From Lethocerus indicus (taxonomy: Eukaryota; Arthropoda; Insecta; Hemiptera; Belostomatidae), in contig JACDQD010000006.1 of NCBI GenBank assembly GCA_019843655.1, positions 22,524,246-22,588,245 of the forward strand: a stretch of DNA of 64,000 nucleotides. Reading direction: 5' to 3'. The translations under genes and the position numbers were made by a program. Below, piece after piece: positions 21,247-34,600 of this stretch. The notes beneath the pieces were generated by a model. It saw only the letters and a program-made list of their open reading frames with translations. It was not told the origin of the DNA and did not search any database. How positions within the stretch are numbered: position 1 is the stretch's first letter; each line of letters opens with the position of its first letter.

Positions 21247-21569
21247 ATGATATGTTTCAGAGAATAGGTTTCTTAATGATATGATTAGATCACAAAAGCT
21301 CATTAGTAGCTTAAAATATAATAGAGCAACACTTAATTTCATTAGTAGAATAAATGATATGTTTTAGTTACATTAATTCATCTGATTATGCGACATCTTA
21401 TTGAAAAACTATGTTGTTTACATTACTTATCCTAACTTATCCTTATGATATGTTCATGATATGTATTGTTCTTGGCCTATGAATCAATTTATTTTAAATA
21501 TAAAATATTTACATAACAGTTATAAATATTTGAAAAAATAACTATAACTTATACATTATGATATGTTTT
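21247..21569 (-). repeat. Cluster of six ATGATATG words beyond the CRAT stop
   Basis: The 8-mer occurs near 21247, 21276, 21354, 21445, 21455 and 21558. In several copies it extends to ATGATATGTT. In CRAT sense this is CATATCAT, often preceded by AA. The copies are irregularly spaced, so this is not a simple tandem repeat. The stretch overlaps the probable CRAT 3' UTR. Confidence 0.6.
21488..21493 (-). terminator. Candidate CRAT polyadenylation signal
   Basis: TTTATT on the given strand reads AATAAA in CRAT sense, about 430 nt downstream of the stop codon. Confidence 0.3.
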
Positions 21570-21921
21570 GTTTCAGTACTTGGTTCAACATTAATAAAAT
21601 ATTAAGGAACAAAGAATACAACAGGAGACAATATATATGTGAAACTTGGTAAATATATATGTGCAGAATAGTAATCTGGTAACAACATAATACCACAACA
21701 TTTCTTTGGTTTTGGACAAATAAATATTTTTAGGAGAATAAACATTCTTATAAATTGTAATATTAAAATAGAATCAATCACAATTAAATGCATATATATG
21801 CATTTACAAATAGATTACAGCAACTAGTTTTAATGACACTAAAGCAATAGCTCTCTATGTTAGGTGAGGTACATCATATATTAATGGTGTATGTTTAATA
21901 CTAGTTTGTTTACTATACATG

Positions 21922-24900
21922 TTAGGGCTGTGACTGCCTTACCTGTAATAATGTTTGCATAGCAATAAAGCTCTCTTCTAAACTTTGCGCAAAGCGGGCT
22001 GTGCTTGTTTTTTCTGAAGAGTAGAAAGCAGAGAGACAGAAAATAACAGAATCACCCAAGATGTTATATGAAGCTCCATACCCATCAGGAACACTTGGAC
22101 CGTATCCCATAAAACCTATCTTGGTGGCAACCTATAATTAAAATATGAATAATTAGATTACTAGAACGATGTTACTGCTTTGAATGTGTTGTGGAAGTTA
22201 TAGGAGTAAACAATGGTTTAGATATATATGGTCAAATATTTTTCTGATGATTAGAAATAAATGACACTGGTCTATTCTCATAACAAATAATAGCAAAGGA
22301 AAAATGTGATATAGATGTAAATGATATTTCTGCTGCATTGGATTTTGTATACCTTATCTTTCATAATTGACATTAATATCAACATACCTGACTTGTTGAG
22401 AGAGCAAAGTGGTTATAAATTTTATAAGACTCATCTTGAAATAAATCCAGAGACATTCCCATCACTTTAGATTGTTCCCTTAAGCCCAAAAGATGTATGT
22501 CTATCCCTTGGCCGAGGATGTTGTCTATCATTATTTCAGTTTGTTTCTTAACAGCCGCATCGAACAAAGCCAGTTTCTCCTTTTCCTGCGAGTAGTTCAA
22601 CTAATATACTGGATATCGGCATACAATTAAAGGTTTAATTCATTTGTACGGCGCAAGAATACAAAAAGAAGTTGAAATAGTTAATAAAACTCACAGTAAC
22701 TAGGCTGAATGTAACCCTTTTGGAGGGCTGAAGCGGGTCGCCTGCTTCGCCGTGTGTCATGGCCGAAACCCACTGCAGGGTTTCCCAAGTCGCCGATCTT
22801 ATACAGTCAACGCGTCCAAGCGAAAATCTTCTCGTTGAAGCACTTTCATATGTTGCCGTTAAGGTCCCATATAATCTGAATATTAATAATTTATTAAAGC
22901 GAGCCAGTTATTAAAGCAGACAAACTTGAGCGGGGAATATTGAAAATGGTAACTTGTATGGTTGATAAATGGAAGACTCTAATGTTTGTTAGTAATAAAA
23001 AAGATATATAGGGTTAAAAATTAATTAAAGACACGGTTATAGACTCACTTGTAGTAGGCTAACTGAAGTGCCATTTGGATATAGGCGTCAGGGCTGACGC
23101 TACAAGACTTGATGAAATTTTTACCATAGCCGTCGAATCGATACACGTAGAAGTCAAAATCTTCAATTAGGCTGTGAAACATTAGCACGTTTTAATCGCG
23201 GTATTAATCGTGAAACGAAAGAAATTAAAAAACAATAGTTGTTCTTATTACTTGTCCAGAGAAGATGCAGCCTCGGTGACAATTTTCTGAAGTCCCGTCG
23301 GTTTGACCCACTGAAGTTCTTTGAGGGCGGTCGTAAGAGGCGTTAAGGGCCGACTGCTGGGCGTCAGGTCCGAACAGGCTTCGACTAGCTCTTCCATAAC
23401 TCCAATTACCGCTATGCCTTCTGAAGGAGAATGCTCATAACACAACCCGCTTACGCCGTCCGTCGATATTATGATCTGAAATAAGCGAATTTTTGTTTTC
23501 AATTGCTCCATTTTCGAGTCTGTATCTATAAGCTTCCCTGCGGTGTCATAATTTATGAAGGAGAAATATTCAGTGATCAAATTTTGACTTTCGCTCGTAG
23601 ATAATTAATTTATTTTTTCAAATTACCTGAATGGTCTTATCGAACCACCTGTTGGAAGAGTTGGAATGGGAGCCTCCGCCGTGTATCATCTGATGTGCCA
23701 TATTGGTCTCGTCCCTCTGTGCTACTGTCATGCCTTTGGCTCCTCTCGGCGTACCGCGTCTGTTGAACCTGTTACCCAGAGGTTTCATATCCAGGCAGAC
23801 GATCATTAGGCAGTCCTCGATGAGCGCAAGGTTCTCTTTGTTCACGTCGTCTGTAAAGATACAAAAGGACGACAGCTCTCTGTAAATATTATTTAAATTG
23901 AGATCATTGAAATTTTACTTATACAAAGATTAGTTGTGGGAGTTTTAAAATGAAAAACGTTATAATCATCTACTGCCTTTCGGAAGAGACAATCGATGAT
24001 CCTGATACGTTAAATTATCGACCTATAAATGGAATATTACCCAATACTCTATTTAAATATTTATGTCGAGCTGTAAAATGTATTTCTTACATTGGCACAA
24101 AAGCTGCCTTTGTTCCGCCCAGAGATCCCTCCTCTGCGATGTCAGGAGCCCAATTGGAGTCTGTTCTTCGTCTCCGTGCTCCAAGACGGACAGTATATGA
24201 CTAGCCACTTCTTCCTCGGCCATTCTGCTATCCCAATCCTTGCTGCCGCGAAGTTCTAGAGCGTAGAACTGAAAACGATATATACAAATATTTGCGACAA
24301 TCGTATATACAAATAAATATACGACAACGATATACTTGGCTAATAATAAATCCCCGATATTGATATTGATCTTATGGGAATTGCCAAGTCAAAGTCTTAT
24401 GTTAAAGTGTATTGTAAAAGTTGTATATTGAGCATGTTAATACAACACCTGTGTTTTCGGCATTAATAAATTAGTGAGGCGCATTGTTCGCCAAGGGAGC
24501 ATCCTGTTAGCCCTGTCACTGCAATGTTTATCACTTTTCTTCTTGAAAATTTCCCTACTGTCTTGTCCGTCCTCCATTCTCAATGCAGCGACACCAAACG
24601 TCGTAACCGACACGACTAGATGCCCGACTAATTAATGTTTGTTTTTGCAACAATCTAAAGGTTGTTATTGTGTTGTAATCGTACTTTAGGAATTGTAGTT
24701 GATGCTGTTGAGTTTATGGGCCGAATGTCGCGTGTCAGCAATAGGGGGGACTGTCACGGCTCTTAGCGCTGAGACAGGAAGGTCTTTACCCGTGGGACAA
24801 TAAAAGGAATGTAGCGGGCCGCCAACGGCAATCAGGCTAAGAAGCGTCACCCAGTTCACCGATGTCCAAGCAACTGTGACAACACTCACAGCTCCGCGAG

Positions 24901-27900
24901 TAAATCGATTGGCACAATACAAATTCTCCTTACGTTATTTTACGTTATACAAATTACGTCGATAATGCCTAATCGTAATAAAAGAATTACGACTACCTAA
25001 ATGTATTGCAGGACTCCAGCAATCGCCAATATGGAGATTTTATTCATATTTTATCACATTTCAGGTCTAAAATGACGGGATAAATGAATAATTCAAAATA
25101 AGTCTATTTCTTTGTTCGAAACGAACGATGTAATGAATCTGTACATTGCTTAACTAATGTGAATACCGATAACGTGATTACATAGTATTTGGGGGTAGTA
25201 AAATCAAATTCGAAGTTTATTCTCTTGATATGGAGTAAATGAGGTGAATTAGTTTCTATCTGTCCCTTAACTGTATTCTTCGTTTAATTTTGTCTTCGAA
25301 TCATACAGCGTTTTATTGTACCTTATTGCGGCAGGCAAGTATGATGTGCTGATGTGGACGGGGTCCAAGTGGTTCGGTGTTTAGTAGTCTGTCTGTCTTC
25401 AGCCCTGGCTGCCTGTAGCTGGTGAACAGCCTGTAGTTCTGAGCCATGCACAGCGGTTGCCCTTTCTCTCGTGATGTCGCTCTTTCCACGGGCACTTCAC
25501 GCCTTCAAAACACAAATATTTTGTATGGGAATATTAAAGAGAAGATACGGAAGGAAGGACTTGAAAGTTGAACGCGGTTCAGTAGTTAAATTATGCACTG
25601 AACTGGCTCATTTCCAGAACTCGGTTCATAGAATAGCTCTTGATGGGCACGCTTGTGTACCTCTTTATGGGCGTAATACAAATAGTTTCACTTTGACTTA
25701 AAACAATGTTGAATAGGAGAACCACAACCCAGTTGTTGCCCGACTCAAGATTTTCCATAAAAGGTTGCTTTCATGCAGCTCCTAGTAACAGAGCTTTCAC
25801 GGACAGGAAAAGTAAGTAGCAATTCAGTACTTAATCTTCGGGAAATATTTTCCCTCAATATTTCCTGTACCATGAACGAAAGTGAAATATCTTCCTGAAC
25901 AAGTTCCCATACAGATCAATGGCGCTTAATTTCAAAGTGATTAAAATGTACTACTATACCTGTCCATTTTATCTTTGATTCTCGCCGCGCAAATTACCAT
26001 CCGGGCCGCGTATCTTGCCATGTCGGGGAATCCTTTTAGCTGTTTAGGTGGGAAAACCATACCTACAAAATTATACTTTGTGCAATACAGGAATGGTAAG
26101 ATAGTCGAATGGTTAATATGTATCCTACTAGGGTTGAACAGCGAGCATTAGCATTACATATACTACTCAACTACTTTAAATGCTCATTGTTAACTAATTG
26201 TGTTTTTTGATATGATTGATATGTTGACCGTAGAATTAAAACGAGGGAAAAGTAAACTCGAAAAATACTTTCTTGGATGCATTGGTGTTGTGCTTATAAT
26301 TTTAATGAATTACAGTTACTTTATAATTAAAATTAGTAATATGCTATTTACCAATTTATTACTTGTGATCATGCTTAGAAATCACAATTAAATTGAATGG
26401 CCAAGGAAACCAACAATATCTGTAATACATACTACAACAAAACATGCGACATTATAGTATCTATTAAATAATTAGTAAGTTAATTAGTAAGTGTCTATTA
26501 GATGTGCAATATAAGCTGTATCTAGCATATTATTTCTCATATTAGGCTTACCTGGATTAATGTTAATTGGTAAGCAAAGGGTTTGGGCTAGGTACATGTC
26601 ATGGAGCCACCATTCGTACGCCTGAAATCAGATATTTCAGAATTAATATTTACTCTTCCACTTTAATCCACAGATATTTAGCGCAGTTTAAAACCAACTT
26701 TCGCTAAACAACGAATATTGAGGAAAGAAATACATTTTTACTAAAATGCATTTCGTCTAGCTAGATTGGTTTTGCGACACGCCAAACGAATGAGACAGAA
26801 GATCGAAAACGGTATGGTACTCCAAACATTTCCCGACCACCAAACAGGTATTTCGAACTAAAAAACTTCCATCAGTAAATTCTTCAATCGATTGTGGACG
26901 TACCGATGAAACTGAAAAAATACTGCTGTATCGGTTCGTACACGCGAGAGAGAGGGAGTGAGTTTTGTATCCCGTAATTTGTCCGACTCGGTCCGTCAAT
27001 GTTTAGTGAAATAACAAAACGCGGCTCGAAAAAACTCAGCCCATTTCCAATTTACGGGTCGCCGGCTTGAAAAACGTAACCAATTGCCGGCGCTTTTCTG
27101 CCCATTTCGGGCCTCTCGGCTGGGATCCGATTCCGTCCAAGCCTGATGAAATACGAGGCCGCTCCAAAGGACGGGCTGAAATTGTCTCTCCCGCCTTGTT
27201 TTACCGTTCAAAGCTGATACTGAAATTGCTTCGGTGTAATTTCGTTTCTTTCCCGGATTCCTCGAAATTGACGTTTACCTCAACGCTTTTTTTTAATGGC
27301 TCTCCAGTTCATTCAAACGTTATTTTGTGTTAATTTTAAGTTGTAAAATATACGATGTCATAACTATAAATAGAGTACAAGGTCGCTTTTTGCATCGGTT
27401 GTATGGATATGTTTTTAGACACTTTCTACTGAATCCCGAGTAACTATTGCGGAGAAAGATTTTTAGATTTATAAATATAACACATTATTTGTTATTAAAA
27501 ATTATTTTTTATATATGGTTTAGTCTCTCTTATTATTAAATCGGTGAAAATCCGTCCCAATAATCTTAGGCGCTTCAACCTCAGATTCGCTGGGAATATC
27601 ATATTGGGCTATTAAGTCTGCCCGTTACGAGGGAGGCGGCTCGCCGAGTTAACGACGCCAATCGATAGGGGGTGGAGGCCTCACAATTAACGACGAATTA
27701 AAAACCTTCCGCCGGTTGTGTTTCGAGTGGGCCGGTGGCTCGGGTGGCGGAGGCGGGGACGCGTTTTATGGGGCCCCTTAGGGGGGGGCGGGAGTATGGG
27801 CGGTCCGCCGCCAGGGCGCATGCACCCGCCCCCGACCAATAAAACAATCATTCCGATCCCTCGATCCCCGGATTATTTATCCGCCCCCCAATTATTTTGC

Positions 27901-28645
27901 CGTTCCCGATCTTCACTGCTTTCACTAAGCGCTCCATTCCGAAAATGGAACTTGTGAAGTTTGTTCCCGGAGTGAGCTCAATTTTCCAACTTGGTAGTTA
28001 TCGGTTCACATAACTCACGACAGTATCCTTAAAGATACACACAAAGTGTTACTATACACATAGTGCACAGGGAACTCCCCCGCCACTCTTCCATTTACCC
28101 AATTAATTTTAAAATGATGATTTTGTATTATTTATGAATAATATGAAATGTGTTTTCGCCTGTTGCGAGATTGCATTGGCTATAATAATGGCAAAAATTG
28201 ACAGGTTTGTTTATAGCATCAGTTATGAAACTGCATTAGCTGACAGAGCTGACATTAAAGGCTCAGAGTTGCTGTATTTCCAAAAAGAACCGAAGGGGGG
28301 CCCCACTCTGGAACCACGGTGCTGTGCGCTCGGGTTTTTGCATACACAGCGGTATGATTCGATTATAGCAACCGTAGCTTTAATAAGAGTAAGTTTCTGT
28401 GTGTGTGTGAACTTCCTGCGGAACGCGAATTTCACTGCAATCTTCCGATATGCATCCCCGCCATTGTTCCATCACTGAATTGCTACACCACTTACACTCC
28501 TACTCCAACTGATATTATACATTTTAGTATTATTATTATTAACTGAAAATATCGGATATTACTCCAAACCTGCTCAGACCACCAAGTAAATACTCGTCGT
28601 TCATAAACTAAAAAATAAATTTCGATAAATTTCTAAAATCGATCA

Positions 28646-28693
<48 letters not shown>

Positions 28694-31600
28694 ATTATTC
28701 ACAATATCTTTTCTCTTCCGTCTTTCTTGCCGCAGCAATATGATTTGCAAGACGACGTCCTCTCGTGGCGCCCCGAGTTTGAAGTGGGCCACTTTGTTTC
28801 CGAGATAAGCGGGGCATATGAAAACTCTGGGAAAAGTACATAACGCCGGCCGTATTTCATGAAATGTAATTTTGCGAGTCACGGACTAGAGGATGCCCCT
28901 TTGGCTGTATGAGTTATTTTATATTTTACGTTTATTTCTCAAGCGCTGCTGTCATATTAATCTCAAAGTAAACCCATACACTTATGGGGTTATTTAGTTT
29001 TTATTTTCGAATATTAAATATGATTATAACTATTCTAACATTGAATAACTGTTTAATAAAATTAATTATTCTCGTGTTATGCGGATATTTTGTTTATAAT
29101 ATCAATCCTTTTTTCTGAATATCTCTTGAAATAGCACAAGTTTGCTTTGTATTTAATGGAGTAATCCACTGGGGGACCGCAGGTCTCCTATCTCGTCAGT
29201 CGCGCTGCCAGTATCCAAGGTGGCTCCAGTTTTCCATTAATTCGAAATTGGAAATGTCAGCGCCTCCGTAATAAATTCAGAACCGTCGACAGGATTGATT
29301 TAAGAGGGGCCCCGAGGGATTGTTTGCGTTGTATGCTGGTGTATAATGGTAATCACGAAGAAATTTCAGTTCACGAAATATGGTTGTCGGGAGAAATACT
29401 ACAGAAATAATTTTACAGGAATTTTTGTTTGTATTTAAAACTATTAAAATATATCTTGTAGAAAGATAACCGTTTGTAAGATCCCGCGAGGGGTTGGAGG
29501 TCTTAGTCGACAGCAGGGAGCGTCGGAAAGCCCATTGCGCATTCCAGCGATCAGGTAATTTGCAGGAGTGGATTAAGGTTTTTCCTCTGCGAGGATTCTC
29601 CCACCATCAATGCTTCCACGTGGCGGGATAGGAGACTTTGCTGGGAAACGAGGAAGTGTCCCTAAAGAGGGAAGAAACCAACGCGGTAAGATTAAGAAGA
29701 GTATATTAATTCAGAATTTTAAGGTTAAATTCCAGGCAGTGTTGAGAGCAAAACTTTCACAAATACCAACCAGAAGAGAGAATCAACTTGGACACTAAAT
29801 ACACGGGACAGAATAGTTCAGCAGCGTCAAATGTAGACTTGCTCAATAGGGTTGAGAGCAGCGCAACGCTCCCCGTTGACCAAGCTGTTATTGTCTCCTG
29901 TAGAGCGGTTTGGCCGGCTCCGGTGTCGTCCTTCAGGCGTGGCATGATGTGGCTACGCCCGGGATCTACCGCCGCCTGCCCCACTTTCCCGGCGGTTGCC
30001 AAATGGGATTCCTCCGCGGGAGCGCTTTTAATTGCTGGTTGGCTTTCAGGACACGCTCCACCGCCGAAGTCTGGACGTGTTCGGCTTTCCTCAGCCGACA
30101 ATTTTAATGGAGGCTTGTTTTTGTCGCACCGGCGACTGCGAATTGTGCGTAATTCGGATATCGCGTTTGAAAGAGGTCGGTGCGAGGTTTCGCACCTCAA
30201 TGATTAAATCTTCCAACACGAATTGGATCATCAAGCAAAGCTTCTTCGGAAAGACATCCCGCAGAACAACCTGAAGGACAAAATCATCAAATCTCTGTTT
30301 TTCCCAAGCACGATTCCGATTACTGTTTTCTAATTGGGGTTCTAATAGGAAAATGATGTACGAGAATCGATACAAGTCCTGAATTTCTGTACTGACTGGA
30401 CGAAGGCAGAGAGTTGAATGCGAGGAGACCAGACCTCGCTAAGCGCATACTTCTCATTTATTTATTGGTATCATGGCTTGAAATTTGTGCGCAATAATGT
30501 TTAGTTACGACCTATTTTCATGTCCAATAGTCTTAGTTTCGCTTGCACTCATTGACGATAAACGATTCCTTTAACATTGTCATTAAAAAAAATTAATTTA
30601 ATCCAGATTCTTATTAGGCGCCAGTACGATTGCGCACTGGCAATCCCTCTTCAGTAAATGCGTTGATTTTGGTATTATTTTCGTACAGTGACACAACTTA
30701 GTGTACTTACTGGCTTAGAGCAGGCAGTAATAGGGGGTCGGGCAGGTGGCGGTCCCTTCGGGATCTTCCCGTACTAAAATTAGGCCGTTGATTCAGAAAA
30801 TCGTGTTCAGATGTTAATCAAGCCACGTTTCGATTGTTGTACGGGAATTAAAAGAAAATAACGCCAGCGGAATTACGGACAATTACATTGTTTCATGAAG
30901 ATACTACTGGGAGTGTGCTGTTGAGAAGGTGAGGCAGTTATATGACTGCCGGTAGTGTTACCAACTGTAAGAGCTTCTTGAACTGAATATTTTAGTCTGC
31001 AATCTGGAGAATTCGAAGGTCACTTTTACACTTATACACTTTTTCTTTTTTCTGTTTTTAAGAGTTTTTAGTTTTTAATTAATCAGTACAATAAATCCCA
31101 TCAATACATTTTCAAATATGAAATATCCACTTATTTTACTATAATTTGTTATCTGATCACTAATTAAATGATTCGTTTTTCACTTCAAAATGGCGTTACT
31201 AAACAAATCCTTAACACGAGAATTGCTATTGTTCCATTAAGATAAGAGCATTTCTGTTTTAAGCAATTAAGGCCAAGCCCAATGGACCCGAATTAATATT
31301 AAAATGAAGTGGCTGTTATAAACCTCCGCTCCTAACAAGACTGTAATTAGTCTTAATCCTAAAGTTTAAGGGTGGGGGAAATTTTCTTTTTCTTTTAATA
31401 ACTTTATCTGGTGTTTATTCAAACTTCCCTCAACTATAAGTTTTGAAAGCTGATAAGACAAGTAGGTTAGCGCTTCACATCAATTAGGCGAATGAATGAA
31501 ATGTAAAAAAAATCAAGGGAAATTATTGGTGTGGAACGAAATACTGCACATGCTAAGCTGCCTTTGAAAAACTCGTCGCTTTTTATTGAAACTTTTAATT

Positions 31601-34600
31601 AATAAAAAAAACAATTAAAAAAGGGCTGCACGCATTTAAAACGGAGCGTGGCCATAAAATTGGGCGATGTTAGGCGTATGAAATGGTCGATGAACAGGAT
31701 GTGTCCCTTTGTGAAGGCCCTGGGGGACCTCGAGAGCCCTCAACAGCCAAAGCCCCTCCAATTATACTTTAATATTTGCATTCATTTTAATTGGATAAGC
31801 CCGCAGCGATGGGAAAACGGCGGTCCCTATTCAGCTGGGCCGGAGGGGATAACCGCCAGAGCTAAATAAATCCCAATCGGAATTTGGAGTCCATATAAAC
31901 AATAATAAAATCACAGTTTTGCGTAATTATCTGCAATCGATTAATTTTATAGAATATATAATTAGTCAATATTTATAGTTATGATATGAGTCTCTGCCGA
32001 TTTCAGGTTTATTCCCACCAAAATCGTAACTATATTTTAATGCGATAATTAGGATGCTGTCTTCGCAGCGGTATACACGAAGAAGAAAAACTCGATCATA
32101 ATTTCATGTCATAATGAATGACATTTATATTCAAAAATCGTACACCGGTCTCACAGTCTATTCGACGTTCGCCCATTTCTCACCACTTGATTTCACTTTC
32201 TTTAATCCGTCATTGAATTTGCACAAGAAGCTTCTCGATATTTTCACTTCCGTTCGTGTCGAGCAGACTTCGGCTCTTCCTCATACACACCGTCCTTCGT
32301 CTTTTCATCTGTAAGTGAAATACAACAAGGGAAAGTAGTTTCCGTTTAATATCTTGAGTACACTTTCGGTACCTGTATTCGGACGACGCGAAAATATACA
32401 TAATTGAGTCCTTTTCAACGAAGTGGACTCCGATTTAGAAACTTTAGAAACAACAATTTTTGCATGTCGCGATCTTTAATTTGACAATAATAAATTGAAA
32501 TTACGGAGTTTTAAGGTAGATTTCATGCGGTGCATTGAAGTTTTATTCTTTTTATATTAACTATACTATAGCCTGGTTTTTGTTTTGTTCATTCAGTGCC
32601 TATACCGTTTGTATTACCGGATGAGGAAGGGTTTCAACCCCTCTTGCCGGAACAATAGCCCGGTTGGTCGGGCGACACCCCTAATTAGTTACCCGACGAT
32701 CATCCTCTCCGCCTTCTGAATTGTGTTCGCGTTCAGTCGAGATAAACTTTATTGGCAGCGCCTTATCTTTATTGGCGAGGCACGTGGTCGCGTATACCAC
32801 CAGTCCCTCCCGCCGCCGAAGGTTTATCTGGTCCATCTCCTGGCACCGGGTTTTGTCACCGACTCCAATTATAAAGTCATATTTGTTTCCCTCCTCTGCC
32901 GATTTCAATCTCCCTAATTGGGCCGGGGGGTTTCCGCCACCTCGAAATCGCACCCCGCAGGCTTAGGCAATGTTTCTCTCCGTTGTTGACATTTTTGTTA
33001 GGATACTAAAATTAGTACTGGCCCGTGAGAATAAAAACAACGAAGGGATTATTTTTCACTTTTTTTCTCATTTTTTTCGACATTTTGGCCCAAACCTTGA
33101 AAGTACGACGAATATTTCACGCAGTTTCTACCATCTTCCATAACATACATTTCTTCGAGGGGCTACCGACGAGTCCCCAAGTCTTAGAGGCTCATTATAC
33201 AGCACAGGACTATAGTATGCGCCATTATGCAAAAATTCCATACTCCAGTCTAAAAGGCATATATTCCCCGGTATCCGGATTTCTCGGTATGTCCCTTCCT
33301 GTTGGTTAATTCAGCGGGAACCGCCCAGGTGGGATATCTCGCGCCAGTACGCGACGCAGAAAACTTTGAATAATGCAAAAATCAAACCCTGTGCGGTACG
33401 GACCATCCAGAAACTGCTCCGTAACGTAAAATATACCATGTGTTAATTTTGAACGAAAATTGTCACTTTCACGTTTTTCTGAAAGTCATTGCCAATAAAT
33501 TCATTCATTATCTGGAAGCGTTACTTCACGCAAATAACGAAATCCAGACTGATAATGCATTTTTTGCCTTCCAAAATACTATGGAAATGAACCTAGATTT
33601 ATGATCGTGGAATCTGAAATGCTAATAAAATAAATAATAATCAAATTATTTCTCCCGTTTTATGAATTACTTTCATTCAAAGCCCAGTTACCAGGAAAGC
33701 TAATGTCCTTCCTTTCTCCGCCCGGCTAATTAAAATATTGCATCCGCTCCGTTCGGACACACAATTCGCCTGCGATGGGAATTACCGTTCGGCGACTAAT
33801 GAAACCTGGCGTTGTTTCAAAAGATCGGGCCGGTTCCCACGCATAGATTTCAATGCGCGATCTACGTTTTCAATGTTTATGCTTCGAATTAGCACAGATC
33901 CCCCGGCTTTCTTCGGGACGGCGGTGAAAGGAAAAATTGTTGCGTATAGAGAATTTCCATAGTTTTCCAACATCATTTTCTACGGGAACGGGATGCCGAT
34001 TGTGCGTAGCCTACGGTTGTTGGGTTGTGACACGCGTTACTTGCTCAACGCGTGCTGTTGGATATTCCCTGTTTTAATCATAGTGGGGCAGCTCCGTTCC
34101 GGCCTCCGAAGTGTCTCTGGCGCTTGAGATCCATAATCCTAAAGCGAAATCCTTGGACTTTTCCTTTCCTGTGTACTTAAAATAACTTCTCATAATCGTT
34201 TTTTTATGTTAATTCCCTAGTCCGGGTGGCAACTGTGAACTGGTTTGCCCATACAGTCTTTAAAATTAAAGAAACTCCTCATGGTGGGCTCATTCTCAAA
34301 TCACTCTGTCCCTGTCCCGCCGTGTAACTATTGCAGTGTAATTTTAAAAAGTGTCTTTACCCAATTAAATTAAACCCGTGTTCCTTCTACAAACGGAATA
34401 TAACACACGACTTATGTTTAAAGAACAAAACTGAACTGAATTTTAGCGACACCATTTGGCTATTTGGGCGTCGAAGTCATTCAATTCTGCTGACCTCTAA
34501 CACTGGGAATTTAGTCGGGCCTTGACTCGTCGTGTGAATAATTAACCTGATTATTTGGCGATGGCAAGACAGTAGAGAGTTCCAGTTCCGGCAACAGGAT

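Larger units (their letters stand above)
17758..21921. other. Convergent intergenic / 3' UTR region between ETNPPL and CRAT
   Basis: Very AT-rich 4.2 kb. It carries four long TA microsatellites between 19.2 and 21.1 kb, a perfect 11-bp inverted repeat at 19551-19594, and six ATGATATG words at 21247-21569. A reverse-strand AATAAA (TTTATT at 21488-21493) is a possible CRAT polyadenylation signal, about 430 nt past its stop. A less AT-rich stretch at 20660-20880 has no recognisable coding. No gene is seen. Confidence 0.6.

Noticed and set aside
29757..30207. Overlapping 139- and 147-codon open frames on opposite strands
   Set aside because: Both are in a GC-rich intronic islet where stops are rare; no family motif, no splice support, and frames overlap antisense.
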